Shown here: piece by piece, positions 1-9,885 of the stretch | How the letters are laid out: every line of letters begins with the position of its first letter | Numbering within the stretch: the stretch's first letter is position 1 | DNA from: G020354785 sp964521285 | GTDB lineage: Bacteria > Bacteroidota > Bacteroidia > Bacteroidales > UBA10428 | Assembly: GCA_964521285.1 (NCBI GenBank) | Contig: CAZFQS010000024.1 | Location: 1-53,833 of the forward strand | Length of the DNA: 53,833 bases | Direction of reading: 5' to 3' | Program-made: the position numbers and the translations under genes | Notes under the pieces: model-generated | What the model was told of the DNA's origin: nothing | Database searches by the model: none | What the model saw: only the letters and a program-made list of their open reading frames with translations

Positions 1-397
1 CCCTAATGAGTTTATTTCTGAATTCAGTTTCAATGAAATGCATTTTAAAAAATATTCTTTCCCTGGTATGGCTCCTGAATTTTACCAGGTAATTGCAGAC
101 TATGATGATATAAAATGCCTCTATTACTGTTTTAAGGAGAGGACAGAATCTTCCCATTTCAGGGTCATTACCTCATACCAGTTCTATAAAAGTGAAAAAA
201 CGCGTTATCTTGTTCTGGATAATAAGCTGTTAAAGTATAGAAATAGATTCTCTTTTGTCAGACTTTTTCCGGAGGAGAAACGCTATGAAATAAGAAAATA
301 TTTAAAATCTGAAAAAATAAAAGTTTTAAAGAGTAACGATGATAGTATAAGAAAACTGATAGAACATTGTCATAAATGTTTAAACCAGAATAATTGA
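1..397 (+). CDS. Unknown small protein, 5' end outside the window
   Basis: The reading frame is open from base 2, so the gene starts upstream; the first internal ATG is at 38. I do not recognise a named family. The visible 131 residues are soluble-looking, rich in Tyr, Phe, Lys and Arg, with no signal peptide or membrane segment in view and a C-terminal half of alternating basic and hydrophobic residues ending in a Cys/His-containing tail. It stops 28 bases before the TonB-dependent receptor, on the same strand. Small unnamed proteins of this look are, as I recall, frequent beside DUF4249-type receptor units in Bacteroidota, so I infer it is the first visible gene of that operon. No function is proposed. 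Confidence 0.6.
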   Translation, partial: PNEFISEFSFNEMHFKKYSFPGMAPEFYQVIADYDDIKCLYYCFKERTESSHFRVITSYQFYKSEKTRYLVLDNKLLKYRNRFSFVRLFPEEKRYEIRKYLKSEKIKVLKSNDDSIRKLIEHCHKCLNQNN

Positions 398-425
398 ATT
401 CGTTGTACACAGGTAAGGAGTAATT

Positions 426-2897
426 ATGAAGATAATATTTTTCATCTGTCTCATTTTTATATCATTTCCAAAGTTATCCGGACAAAAGTCCGATATAACT
501 ATATCCCGTAAATTCGATAAAGTTCCCTTTGTTGAATTTGTTGAAGAGATTGAAAAAACAACGGATGCTCATTTTTACTTCCGGCATGATTGGATTAAAG
601 ATGTAACTATTTCTTTTTCTGGCACAAATGTATCACTAAGCAAGATATTAACCGACAATTTTAAAAAAACAGGCCTTCATTTCTACAAAGAGGAAGATTA
701 TAATTTTTACATTTTCCCGGAGACGCCTCTGTCAACCGACCTCCCTGTTTACAAACACCATTATATTAGCGACCTAAAGCATATTGATAGTAAGGATAGC
801 ATTACAGATACTGAAAAAAAATACCTCGAAGGCAGGATGATTGCCTCAATCGAAGTTATTACAGTAGGTGATAAGGAAAAATCAATCAAGGGTAAAACAT
901 GCATTATAAATGGTAAGATACGTGAAAAAGAAACTGGGGAGCCCCTTGTCGGAGCTACAATTTTTATTGATGAACTGAAATTTGGTACAGTTACGGATCT
1001 GGACGGACAATTCAAACTGGCATTGACCACAGGAAAATACAAAGCTATTTTCAACTATATGTCGATGAAAAAGAAGGAATATTATCTTCAGGTATATTCA
1101 AGCGGTACAGTAACAATAGAAATGGAAAAAGAGCTTATAGAAATCCATGAGGTTACAGTCACTGCTAACCGTTTTGATAATGTTAAAGGAATGCAAATGG
1201 GATTTGAAAGGGTATCAGCTAAGACTATGAAAGAAATTCCTGTTGTAATGGGTGAGAAAGACATTTTAAAAGTAGTACAAATGTTACCTGGTGTCCAGAA
1301 TGTGGGTGAAGGTTCATCAGGTTTTAATGTCAGGGGCAGCGCTGCCGATCAGAATATGTTTTATATCAACAGAGTACCTGTCTATAATACTTCTCACCTT
1401 TTTGGGTTCTTTACTTCGTTCAGCTCCGATATTGTCAGAGATTTTTCTTTTTATAAAAGCAATATTCCTGCCAGATTCGGAGGCAGATTAGCCTCAATAT
1501 TTGATATATCAACAAGACAGGGAAATAAGAAAAAATTCTTCACAAAAGGTGGAATTAGTCCGGTTACAGGCCATATTATGATAGAAGGCCCTTTAAAAAA
1601 AGACTTTAATTCGGAAGAGGCAAGTAAGACTTCATTTGTTACCAGTTGGAGACGTACATACTCAAACTGGATACTTGAGAGAATAGAAGATTATGATATT
1701 CAAAACAGCAGCGCATTCTTTTATGATGCAACTTTAAGCTTAAACACAGAAATTAACGATAAAAACCTTTTTAAAGTATTTGGCTACACAAGCGCTGACC
1801 AGTTCACGTTATCTACCAAGAACGACTATAGTTATTCCAATACTGGGGCTTCATTAAGCTGGAAACATTTATTTTCTTTATCATTAACAGGTAACCTTTC
1901 CCTGGTTTTTAGCCGCTATCTTTTCAGCAATACAGACAAAAACGAAGTTTCAGAAGAATATAAGCATACATATTTCATTAACCATTACGAAACTAATGCC
2001 GATTTTTTATTAGTGACTCCTTCAAATCACAGTATTGAATTTGGCAGTTCCACAATCTTCTATGATCTGAACCGTGGTGATATAGTCCCTTACGGTGAAG
2101 AATCGCTTAGGATTACTTCTTTTTTGGGAAAAGAAAAGGGAATAGAATGTGCTGTTTATATTTCGGATGAATATCAGGTTTCCCCCCGTCTTTCATTGTT
2201 AGGAGGTGTAAGGTATAGCTTTTTTGGCCAGCTTGGACCCGCTGAAATAAATGAGTATTTTTCCGGTAGCCCTAAAAACAAAAACAATATCAAAGAAACA
2301 AATACCTATAATAAAGGGCAATTAATAAAACTTTATTCCGGACCTGAATTAAGAGGTGCATTTAATTATAGGACCGGAAACAACAGCTCGGTAAAGTTAT
2401 CCTATAACAGATTACGCCAGTATATATTTATGCTGAGCAATACTATTGCAATTTCACCAAATGATCAATGGAAGTTATGTGATTATCATATNNNNNNNNN
2501 NNNNNNNNNNNNNNNNNNNNNNNNNNNNNNNNNNNNNNNNNNNNNNNNNNNNNNNNNNNNNNNNNNNNNNNNNNNNNNNNNNNNNNNNNNNCCTATAAGT
2601 ATTTATTATTCAGAAGGTCAGCAATTTATGCATTTCTCTGAAAGAAATAAATACCGTATACCCGATTATTTCAGAATAGACCTATCCATAAACCTGGAAG
2701 GAAACCTGAAGTACAAAAAATTAACTCACAGCTACTGGATGCTAAATGTTTATAACCTTTTTGGACGCAAAAATGCCTATTCTGTTTATTATGAAGCGGA
2801 AGATGGCATAATTAAGGGATACAGGCTTTCAATTTTTGCAAGGCCTATCGTTACTTTATCCTGGAATTTTAAGTTTGGCAATTACTCAACCGAATAG
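426..2897 (+). CDS. TonB-dependent outer-membrane receptor (FecA-like, STN plus carboxypeptidase-regulatory domain), interrupted by a gap
   Basis: The order is signal peptide (about 1-20), STN/secretin-like domain (about 22-95), carboxypeptidase-regulatory-like beta-sandwich (about 160-235), TonB plug (about 240-360, with the typical QMLPGVQ and GFNVRG stretches) and outer-membrane beta-barrel ending in a FKFGNY-type terminus. A TAAGGAG ribosome site precedes the ATG by 5 bases. Receptors of this type import siderophores, glycans or other nutrients using TonB energy. A 100-N gap falls inside the barrel. The residues before it (SPNDQWKL) and after it (PISIYY) normally lie about 150 residues apart in relatives, so a large part of the barrel is missing; the frame staying open across the gap may be chance. 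The next gene is a DUF4249 lipoprotein, the usual partner. The ligand cannot be read from sequence. Confidence 0.85.
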   Translation: MKIIFFICLIFISFPKLSGQKSDITISRKFDKVPFVEFVEEIEKTTDAHFYFRHDWIKDVTISFSGTNVSLSKILTDNFKKTGLHFYKEEDYNFYIFPETPLSTDLPVYKHHYISDLKHIDSKDSITDTEKKYLEGRMIASIEVITVGDKEKSIKGKTCIINGKIREKETGEPLVGATIFIDELKFGTVTDLDGQFKLALTTGKYKAIFNYMSMKKKEYYLQVYSSGTVTIEMEKELIEIHEVTVTANRFDNVKGMQMGFERVSAKTMKEIPVVMGEKDILKVVQMLPGVQNVGEGSSGFNVRGSAADQNMFYINRVPVYNTSHLFGFFTSFSSDIVRDFSFYKSNIPARFGGRLASIFDISTRQGNKKKFFTKGGISPVTGHIMIEGPLKKDFNSEEASKTSFVTSWRRTYSNWILERIEDYDIQNSSAFFYDATLSLNTEINDKNLFKVFGYTSADQFTLSTKNDYSYSNTGASLSWKHLFSLSLTGNLSLVFSRYLFSNTDKNEVSEEYKHTYFINHYETNADFLLVTPSNHSIEFGSSTIFYDLNRGDIVPYGEESLRITSFLGKEKGIECAVYISDEYQVSPRLSLLGGVRYSFFGQLGPAEINEYFSGSPKNKNNIKETNTYNKGQLIKLYSGPELRGAFNYRTGNNSSVKLSYNRLRQYIFMLSNTIAISPNDQWKLCDYHXXXXXXXXXXXXXXXXXXXXXXXXXXXXXXXXXXPISIYYSEGQQFMHFSERNKYRIPDYFRIDLSINLEGNLKYKKLTHSYWMLNVYNLFGRKNAYSVYYEAEDGIIKGYRLSIFARPIVTLSWNFKFGNYSTE
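2492..2591. other. Assembly gap, 100 N, inside the TonB receptor gene
   Basis: Exactly 100 N, which is a conventional placeholder length rather than a measured one. By comparison with the usual spacing of barrel landmarks on either side I expect about 450 bases of coding sequence to be missing. Confidence 0.97.
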
Positions 2898-2912
2898 AAT
2901 ATAAAAAGCATT

Positions 2913-4115
2913 ATGATGCTGAAAAAATTTAATGATCACCGCAAATATAAACTCCAAAAAGTTAAAAGATTACATATCCGGATTTTACTCTTATGGCTGT
3001 TAGTTGGTACATCATTGATTTTTGCCCTTTGCATCGATCCCTTCGACCCTGATATCAATGAAGAAACAAATTTAATTACAGTAGACGGGAGTGTGATAAA
3101 GGGACGCGTAAAACAGACTATTACTATTACCCGCGCCTCTTCATTAATGGAACCGGAATTTATACCTTTAGAGAATTGCAATGTTAAAATAATTGATGAT
3201 TACGGAAATGAGTTCATGTTTTATAAAGAATCGGAGGGAACATACGTCGCAGAAATTGATGATGAATTTCTACAATACAACAGACAGTATAAATTAGTTT
3301 TCAGCACACAGGAAGGGAACACGTATGAGTCTGCCCTTGAAACTCTTTTGGAAAGTGCCCCTGTTGATAGTTTTTACTTCATTAAAGAAAGTCAATACTC
3401 ATCTTCATCAGAAGAAATGGAGGAAAGAGTCCAGTTCTATGTTGATTTAAAAGCTCCTGAAGAGGGAACAAGATATTACCGCTGGGAGGTTGTTGAAACT
3501 TATGAATACCATAGCCCTTATTATATAGATGGATATTATGACGGACAGGAATATTATTATTTTCCAAGGCCGTTAGATAGTTTATATGCTTGCTGGACTA
3601 CTCAAAAGGTAAGTGGATTATACTCATCCAACACCATCAACCTGATTAAAAACGAAAAGAAAAAAATACCTTTAAATTATGTCGCCAGAGGATCAATAAA
3701 GTTGTCAGTGAAATACAGTTTATTAATAAGACAATATGCACTAAATGAGGGAGCATATGATTACTGGCATCAGGCTAAAGTGGAAGCCGAGGAATCAGGA
3801 GGTTTATATACAAGTCAACCGGCCCAGTCAATTTCGAATATTGTAAATATTAATGATAAAGAAGAAAAGGTATTAGGTTTCTTCTGGGCTTCCTCACGCT
3901 CGGAAAAGCGGATATTTTTTGAAGAGCCTTCTCAATACGTAAAACCATTTGATTACTGTGTTCTGGATACGCTTGACACTGTTTATCCCGGGCCTGGACC
4001 TTACCCTATCTATTTTACTTATAATCCTTTAACCGACACCAGGAAGACTGCCAATCAGGAATGTTTCGATTGCACTAAGAAGGGTGGTTCACTGGAAAAG
4101 CCTGATTTCTGGTAA
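2913..4115 (+). CDS. DUF4249 family outer-membrane lipoprotein
   Basis: A 400-residue protein with a basic N-terminus, a hydrophobic stretch (about 21-41) and a cysteine at the end of the stretch followed by the IDPFDPD segment, which fits a lipoprotein signal. The body is a beta-rich domain beginning ETNLITVDGSVI, followed by a TITRASSL strand; this opening and the overall length match DUF4249. Members sit directly downstream of FecA-like TonB receptors in Bacteroidota and are thought to act with them at the cell surface, much as SusD does with SusC, though the function is not established. It begins 15 bases after the receptor stop and ends just before the second gap. An alternative start at the second Met would shorten it by one residue only. 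Confidence 0.8.
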   Translation: MMLKKFNDHRKYKLQKVKRLHIRILLLWLLVGTSLIFALCIDPFDPDINEETNLITVDGSVIKGRVKQTITITRASSLMEPEFIPLENCNVKIIDDYGNEFMFYKESEGTYVAEIDDEFLQYNRQYKLVFSTQEGNTYESALETLLESAPVDSFYFIKESQYSSSSEEMEERVQFYVDLKAPEEGTRYYRWEVVETYEYHSPYYIDGYYDGQEYYYFPRPLDSLYACWTTQKVSGLYSSNTINLIKNEKKKIPLNYVARGSIKLSVKYSLLIRQYALNEGAYDYWHQAKVEAEESGGLYTSQPAQSISNIVNINDKEEKVLGFFWASSRSEKRIFFEEPSQYVKPFDYCVLDTLDTVYPGPGPYPIYFTYNPLTDTRKTANQECFDCTKKGGSLEKPDFW

Positions 4116-4127
4116 TTGAAGATTAAT

Positions 4128-4227
4128 NNNNNNNNNNNNNNNNNNNNNNNNNNNNNNNNNNNNNNNNNNNNNNNNNNNNNNNNNNNNNNNNNNNNNNNNN
4201 NNNNNNNNNNNNNNNNNNNNNNNNNNN
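4128..4227. other. Assembly gap, 100 N, at the start of the MG2/plug-like gene
   Basis: Exactly 100 N, placed 12 bases after the DUF4249 stop codon. It removes the start codon, signal peptide and probably the first roughly 100 residues of the downstream gene, so the true gap is likely longer than 100 bases. Confidence 0.97.
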
Positions 4228-5693
4228 TGGCACAGGGAAAGTTTCCGCTTAGCAAAAACGGGTCCTCCGGTTTTATTGAAATCAATAAAGATGTAATTAC
4301 AGGCAATTACTATCTCAGAGCATATACAAAATGGATGCGCAATTATTCACCGTATAAATACGCTTATATACCTCTCACAATTATAAATCCATTTGAAACA
4401 AAAACAGATATCGGCCCACCTGAGGATGATACCCTGCAGAGAGTTTTTTTACATAGTTTAAATAGTGGCACAAGAGGCATTCTTTGTTCAACATCGGGGA
4501 AAAAATATAAAAAAAGACAAAAAGCCGAACTGGAATTGATAACTAAAGATGTTGATCCCAATCATATTTATAATGTCTGTATTACAATAGTCAGGATTGG
4601 AACAATTGATACAATCACTGCTACTGTCAAACAAGACGAATCAAACAGAATCCTGGCCCCGAAAAAAGTTGAATACCTCCCGGAAATAAGAGGTATTTCT
4701 GTTTCAGGCAAGGTTATGGATAAAGATAGTCATAAACCATTGGAAAACGCTACTGTAAACCTTACCACACCTGTAAGCGGATTATATTATGCAGGGTATA
4801 ATACCAGCCGTGACGGTAAATTTTTATTCACATTTCCATTTATGCAGGGAAAACATGATTTTTATATGGGGCTAACAAAAGTTGACACCATAGAAGCTGA
4901 GATACTAATTGACAATGACTTTTGTGATGCTCCGGTAGCCCTGCCCTTCATACCGTTCGAACTGAATGATTTGAAAAAAGAACTTGCCCGTGAAATGATG
5001 ATTAATATGCAGATAAATCAGAAGTATCTATCGGAAGATATTTCTTTAATGGATAAAGAAAAGAATTTCGAGGAACACAAGGTCTTTTACGGCAGCGCAC
5101 AAAGCATAATCTACACAAAAGATTATATCGAACTACCCAACCTGCAAGAATTCTTCTTTGAGCTAATACCCGAGGTGACAGTATTGTACTCGAAAAGAAA
5201 ACCACATTTAAAAATTAACAAACCAACAAGCCTGACTTCCTATCCCCCTCTCATATTAATTGACAATATACCGGTAGACAATAATGAGGAACTTCTTAAA
5301 ATTACAACAAACAGAATAGAGCGGATAGAGTTAATAAACCAGGGATATACCAAAGGCAACATGTTGTTTAACGGGCTGATTAGCATATACTCAAAAAACA
5401 ATGATCTTGCAGGTATTGAATTACCAGCAAACAGCATGTTCTTTACTTATAACTTATTTTCAGATGAAAGTTACTATCCAGCTGATTACTGGAAAAATAT
5501 TCAAAATTTAAGAATACCTGACAGAAGAAATTGCCTTTACTGGCAACCTGATTTCAGATTAACTTCCGGTAAAAAGTCGGTAATTTCCTTTTATACATCA
5601 GACAGTAAAGGTGATTATATAGTCTTTGTGCGAAGTAAGAACAGCAAGGGAGAAACTGAAATTTACGGCACCTGCTTCTTTTCAGTTGATTAG
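4228..5693 (+). CDS. MG2 / carboxypeptidase-regulatory / TonB-plug-like secreted protein, N-terminus lost in gap
   Basis: The visible 488 residues begin inside a macroglobulin-like (MG2) beta-sandwich: the NYYLRAYTKWMRNYSP segment just after the gap is a hallmark of large Bacteroidota surface proteins found behind DUF4249 lipoproteins. A carboxypeptidase-regulatory-like domain follows near the middle (ISVSGKVMDKDSHKPLENA), then a plug-like region (PPLILIDNIPVD), then a C-terminal beta domain ending in a TSDSKGDY segment. There is no catalytic motif. Known relatives are about 800-900 residues, so several hundred residues may be missing in the gap. The role is unknown; I infer it works with the receptor and lipoprotein upstream. 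A TTG just before the gap is in frame but I do not trust it as the start. Confidence 0.7.
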
Positions 5694-5851
5694 TTATTCT
5701 TAAGTTTGCTTCCTGCGCTCATAAAACTTATAGTGTCCTCCTTAACCTTATCCCTCACTCCTGGAACCAGAGTGCAACTATTTGAAAATTTTTGAGTATA
5801 AAAAATCAAATGAGGCTGTTTTAATTATAAAGAAAAATAAAATTATTATTC

Positions 5852-5859
5852 TACATTTG
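5852..5859 (+). promoter_or_regulatory. Candidate Bacteroidota -7 box before the xylanase gene
   Basis: TACATTTG fits the TAnnTTTG -7 consensus exactly and would give a leader of roughly 90 bases before the GH10 start. I could not find a convincing -33 TTTG at the right distance, so confidence is low. The rest of the 264-base spacer is AT-rich; it also holds a 7-bp inverted repeat (TAAGTTT/AAACTTA, 5701-5730) without a following T-run. Confidence 0.3.
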
Positions 5860-5957
5860 CTTTCATACAATTTCTTCAAAAATAACACGAGGATTTATCA
5901 TTCTTATTTATTGACAAAATCTGCAAACATATTTACAGACTAACAAAATTATCATTC

Positions 5958-8078
5958 ATGAATAAAAAAAAGGTATTAACCGCGATCAAAGCATTAATTA
6001 TTATATGCTTAATTTCCACTTGCAGCATTTATTCCCAGACATGGTATGAGACTGCTGAGCAACGAATTGATACCATTCGCAAAGGAGACTTTACTTTACG
6101 TATCACCGATACATTGGGCAATCCTTTTACTGATTCGGTAAATATTCGCCTGAGAAAACACGAATTCCCCTGGGGAAACACGATAGACTTTTTTGATAAC
6201 TCACCCCTTTCAAAATGGAAACAGGCTGCTTTATTAAAATATTATAACTCCGGAGTAGTGGAAAGATTTAAGTGGCCATACATTGAAGGTACTCCAGGAA
6301 GTATGAATTATTCAGAAGTAGATTTTGTATATGACTGGGCAGAGAAAGTCGGCTGGGACATTCGTGCACATACACTGATATGGGGAGGTAATAGCTATGG
6401 GAAGATGCCTTCGTGGACATGGAACATGGGGGGTCAGGAATTATATGATGAATGTGAAACACATATCAGGCGGGAAGTAAGTCGGTATAAAGGTACAATA
6501 AAGGAATACGATGTAATAAATGAACCTTTACACGAAACCTGGCTCGCTGATAATGCAGGTGATTCCATAAACTGGAATGCCTTTAAGTGGGCTGACCAGG
6601 AAGATCCTGATGCCCGTCTGTTTGTAAACGAATATAATGTTATAGTATGGGGCACATACGGATTTATCGATGAAGTTCAGAATATGATTGACCATGGCGC
6701 TCCTATTGATGGAATTGGAGTGCAGGGGCATATGGAAGACTGGATCAACTGGAATGATGTGAAAACAAAACTCGATGCAGTGGCTGAACTGGGCCTGCCA
6801 ATAAAGGTTACAGAGTTCGACATGAAAATTGACCAATACGGTGTAAATGATCAAAATATGGCCAATTATTACGCGACAATGATGCGTACATGCTTTTCAC
6901 ATCCTGCTGTGGAAGGTTTTATATGGTGGGGATACTGTGATCCGACTTACAGAGAAGGCTCAGGTATCTTTTCAGAAGACGGAAGTCCGAAAATTGCTGC
7001 TGATACTGTTTACCACCTTATCCATGAAAAATGGTCAACAAATATAAAAACTATGCCTGAAGTTAATGGTACTGTCCAGTTTCATGGTTTTTACGGGGAT
7101 TACAAAGTATACTTAAAATCAGGTGATGAGAATGTGGTTATTACTGCTTCATGCCTTAAAGCTGATGGCGGACAGGAAATTGCAGTCAGTCTCACTGATG
7201 CTGTACTTGAATCTCCCCATCTGTTACAAATAAATCATAACTTTGACGGGACAGTAGTTTATCTTTATTTCGATAAAGAAATGCAGGATCCCTACTCCCA
7301 TATTTCCGACTTGGTTGTTATTTGTCCACCAATATCTATAGATATAGATTCAGTCGTACTGGATGCTGAAGACAATAAAATAGTTGAGATTTATTTAACC
7401 TCTAATCTCAAATACAATACCTATTATTGCTTTACTTACGTACCAGGATCCTGGGGATCAACAGACGGGGCGTTACTCGATGCTACAGGTCCTGAGACAA
7501 TGATTAATAAAATACCCGGTTGTATAAGTGCACAGACTACTGTTGAAGGAGATGCTGTAGAAGTATTTCTAAGTGAAGCTGTCAGCGATCCGTCAGGATC
7601 GCTCGCAGACTGGCAGGTACGCACGAGCTCTGGTTATGCGGAATTATTAGGTATCGATTGCAAACCGGGAAATGATTCGGTTTTGGTCATAACACTGGCC
7701 AGTCCAGTATCATCAGGCGAAAATGTAAGAGTATATTATAACCGGGGCACACTAACCGCAACCAGCGGCTACTGGCTGGATGATATTAACGTGAGAGTTG
7801 AAAATATGGTCCCTTCAGCAATAACAAATAATATAAATGAAAATTTTAAGGTGTATCCAAATCCTTTTTTGAATGAACTAAATTTAGAATGCAATGAATG
7901 TGAATATTTTGATGAAATTTTGATAACGGATGTTCTGGGAAGAGAAGTTAAACATCTGATAAATCCTAATCCGGTTCATGTTGTGATTAATTTAAACGGA
8001 CTGGAAAAAGGGATTTATATTCTCCATCTTAAAAAAAGCGGAACCATAATAACTAACATAAAAATCTCAAAAGAATAA
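5958..8078 (+). CDS. Secreted GH10 endo-1,4-beta-xylanase with SwmB-like repeats and T9SS sorting domain
   Basis: Glycoside hydrolase family 10, hydrolysing internal beta-1,4 bonds of xylan by a retaining mechanism. Signal peptide about 1-26; a short beta domain about 40-72, common before Bacteroidota GH10 cores; catalytic TIM barrel about 75-345. The acid/base is Glu189 in DVINEP and the nucleophile Glu286 in KVTEFD; the RAHTLIW and FIWWGYCD strands are also present. After the barrel come one divergent and one clear SwmB-like Ig repeat (about 385-615) and a type A T9SS sorting domain (about 630-706, opening FKVYPNPF), so the enzyme should be exported across the outer membrane and anchored or released. 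It is convergent with a GH43 gene 8 bases away. The arabinoxylan genes at the far end of the window would act on the same substrate. Confidence 0.93.
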   Translation: MNKKKVLTAIKALIIICLISTCSIYSQTWYETAEQRIDTIRKGDFTLRITDTLGNPFTDSVNIRLRKHEFPWGNTIDFFDNSPLSKWKQAALLKYYNSGVVERFKWPYIEGTPGSMNYSEVDFVYDWAEKVGWDIRAHTLIWGGNSYGKMPSWTWNMGGQELYDECETHIRREVSRYKGTIKEYDVINEPLHETWLADNAGDSINWNAFKWADQEDPDARLFVNEYNVIVWGTYGFIDEVQNMIDHGAPIDGIGVQGHMEDWINWNDVKTKLDAVAELGLPIKVTEFDMKIDQYGVNDQNMANYYATMMRTCFSHPAVEGFIWWGYCDPTYREGSGIFSEDGSPKIAADTVYHLIHEKWSTNIKTMPEVNGTVQFHGFYGDYKVYLKSGDENVVITASCLKADGGQEIAVSLTDAVLESPHLLQINHNFDGTVVYLYFDKEMQDPYSHISDLVVICPPISIDIDSVVLDAEDNKIVEIYLTSNLKYNTYYCFTYVPGSWGSTDGALLDATGPETMINKIPGCISAQTTVEGDAVEVFLSEAVSDPSGSLADWQVRTSSGYAELLGIDCKPGNDSVLVITLASPVSSGENVRVYYNRGTLTATSGYWLDDINVRVENMVPSAITNNINENFKVYPNPFLNELNLECNECEYFDEILITDVLGREVKHLINPNPVHVVINLNGLEKGIYILHLKKSGTIITNIKISKE

Positions 8079-8086
8079 CATTATTC

Positions 8087-9070
8087 TTACAATTCTCTCT
8101 TTATTTTCAATGCATCGCCTGTATCCTCCATTTCAAAGATATGGGGCCGTGAATTGCGGTTATTGGGTGCATGAAGTACCATCATCAATTTCCCGTCAAA
8201 GGTTTCAAACAGCATTCCGTGTCCTCCGTCATCGCTATAGAGCGGATCGGACTGCTGTATCCACAGCCCGGCCAGCCTGCCTGATTCTGAAAAAGCAACT
8301 CCTTCAGTATATCCCCCTTCACCGTAACTTGCCCAAATCATCATTAATTTACCGTATTTATTTTTCCAGAGGTACGGTCCATCTGTTACAAAACATCCTT
8401 CAGTCCTGGATGCCAAAACCCAGGGGCCGGCATTTCCCCTGAACATAAGTACGGGTTCCCCAATGGTCTCTGAAAGGTCATCTTTCAATTGCATATACTC
8501 CATGGTTCCATTTGAGATCTGAACCCATTCATGGGCATACACTATATAAGGTTTTCCATCCTCAACCCACAATGTGGCATCCAGAGTCATCATGTCCATA
8601 GGTAATGTTGAATGGTTCTGAAATGGCTTAAAAGGTCCGGTTAACGAATCACTCACCAGAATTTGAGATCCCCTTGTAACCCGTGGCCTCCAGTTGGGCC
8701 ACTGCTCATCAAACTTATTATTGGTATTGAAAGTTAGGAACAGGTAGTATTTCCCTTTATAGAAATGAAGTTCCGGAGCCCAAATATTTACTATATCAAT
8801 TTCGCCCCAGAAGTTATCGGGAATTTCAAAAATCGTCCTGGGATCTTCCCAGTGAATAAGGTCTTTACTCCTATAGGATAATACAGCCCTCCCTCCCGGA
8901 CCTATCATATAGTAATACCCGGAAGTGCTGTCAGGGAAAATACATACATCGCGCCAGTGCATGTCATATAGTTTAACTTCCTGCGGTTTATCTGGTCCGA
9001 ATTGTGCATTCACCCGCGCCGGCAGAATTGATATCAAGATTACTATCAATACAAATACTATTTTTTTCAT
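8087..9070 (-). CDS. Secreted GH43 family enzyme (arabinofuranosidase/xylosidase type)
   Basis: A compact 327-residue single-domain GH43 five-bladed beta-propeller with an N-terminal signal peptide (about 1-22) and no lipobox, accessory module or T9SS tail, so probably periplasmic. Candidate catalytic residues are Asp41 (general base, in HWRDVCIFP), Asp164 (pKa modulator, in LDATLW) and Glu224 (general acid, in SRTEGCFVTDGPY). IWAPELHFYKGKYYLFL is a typical family blade. GH43 members remove arabinose or xylose from hemicelluloses; the exact specificity cannot be read here. It converges on the GH10 xylanase, which supports a role in trimming xylan fragments. Confidence 0.88.
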   Translation of the reverse strand: MKKIVFVLIVILISILPARVNAQFGPDKPQEVKLYDMHWRDVCIFPDSTSGYYYMIGPGGRAVLSYRSKDLIHWEDPRTIFEIPDNFWGEIDIVNIWAPELHFYKGKYYLFLTFNTNNKFDEQWPNWRPRVTRGSQILVSDSLTGPFKPFQNHSTLPMDMMTLDATLWVEDGKPYIVYAHEWVQISNGTMEYMQLKDDLSETIGEPVLMFRGNAGPWVLASRTEGCFVTDGPYLWKNKYGKLMMIWASYGEGGYTEGVAFSESGRLAGLWIQQSDPLYSDDGGHGMLFETFDGKLMMVLHAPNNRNSRPHIFEMEDTGDALKIKREL

Positions 9071-9138
9071 AATGAGTTTAATTTACGAGACACTTATATT
9101 CTAATCCGTTTTTTAACCGGTACGATATGAAATATCTG

Positions 9139-9885
9139 TCAATATAATAAGCATTCCCTCAGACAGGACAAAAAAAGCAAAATACCGGCCATAAGTGAAA
9201 TAGTCACCACTCCCGTATAAAATAGTTTTACCGATATTCTTTTGCTTATCAGTTTACCAAGCTGGATGCTTAATATAAGCACAGGTAATGATATAAAAAA
9301 TATCTTAAAGGTAATAACATGTACAATCCCTATTTTAATATAATCGGCCATAGCTACAGATGCTGTTATAATACTGAACCATGCGAATGTAGATCTGAAA
9401 TTCTGCGTATCAAGTTTTAAAGAAGTTAAAAATAAAGCCAGAGGAGGACCGCTCACAGATAAGCTACCTCCTAAAAAACCGCTGATAGTACCGGCAATAG
9501 CGTTTCCCCTCTTTAACTTTCTTATTTTAAAACGATAACCGGATAAAAACATTACAGATAAAACAATTAAGACAACGGAAGCCATTAATTTTAACCATTG
9601 CTCAGGTAAAAATTTTAACACAACACTGCCACAAACAATTCCTGCAACCCCTGTTACTGATAAAAGAATTATGCTTTTTTTAATTCTTAACTGGCCGGAC
9701 TGCAAAACAATTTGCACTGACGAAAACAAATTGAATAACATGATAATGGGAATGAGGGCTTTTATGGGAATAAAATAAACAAGCAGTGGAAGTGAGAAAA
9801 GGGCAAATCCAAAGCCGGTTGTGCCCTTAACAATTCCGGACAAAAAAATGATGCTTAATATGATTATCCATATTGTAACTGTCAT
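9139..9885 (-). CDS. TauE/SafE family inner-membrane exporter
   Basis: A 248-residue hydrophobic protein with about 7-8 predicted membrane helices and the two-lobed arrangement of the TauE/SafE (formerly DUF81) family: KGTTGFGFALFSLPLL near residues 20-35 and a related GFLGGSLSVSGPPLALFL near 135-152. Members export sulfite, sulfoacetate or other organosulfur anions, but most are uncharacterised. Its ATG overlaps the TGA of the upstream amino-acid permease remnant (ATGA), so the two were translationally coupled. It is the last gene of a four-gene leftward unit with the H+-ATPase, the HEAT protein and the permease remnant. Confidence 0.85.
   Translation of the reverse strand: MTVTIWIIILSIIFLSGIVKGTTGFGFALFSLPLLVYFIPIKALIPIIMLFNLFSSVQIVLQSGQLRIKKSIILLSVTGVAGIVCGSVVLKFLPEQWLKLMASVVLIVLSVMFLSGYRFKIRKLKRGNAIAGTISGFLGGSLSVSGPPLALFLTSLKLDTQNFRSTFAWFSIITASVAMADYIKIGIVHVITFKIFFISLPVLILSIQLGKLISKRISVKLFYTGVVTISLMAGILLFLSCLRECLLY

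Noticed and set aside
5701..5730. TAAGTTT/AAACTTA inverted repeat as a terminator for the DUF4249 unit
   Set aside because: The stem is short and AT-rich and is not followed by a T-run.
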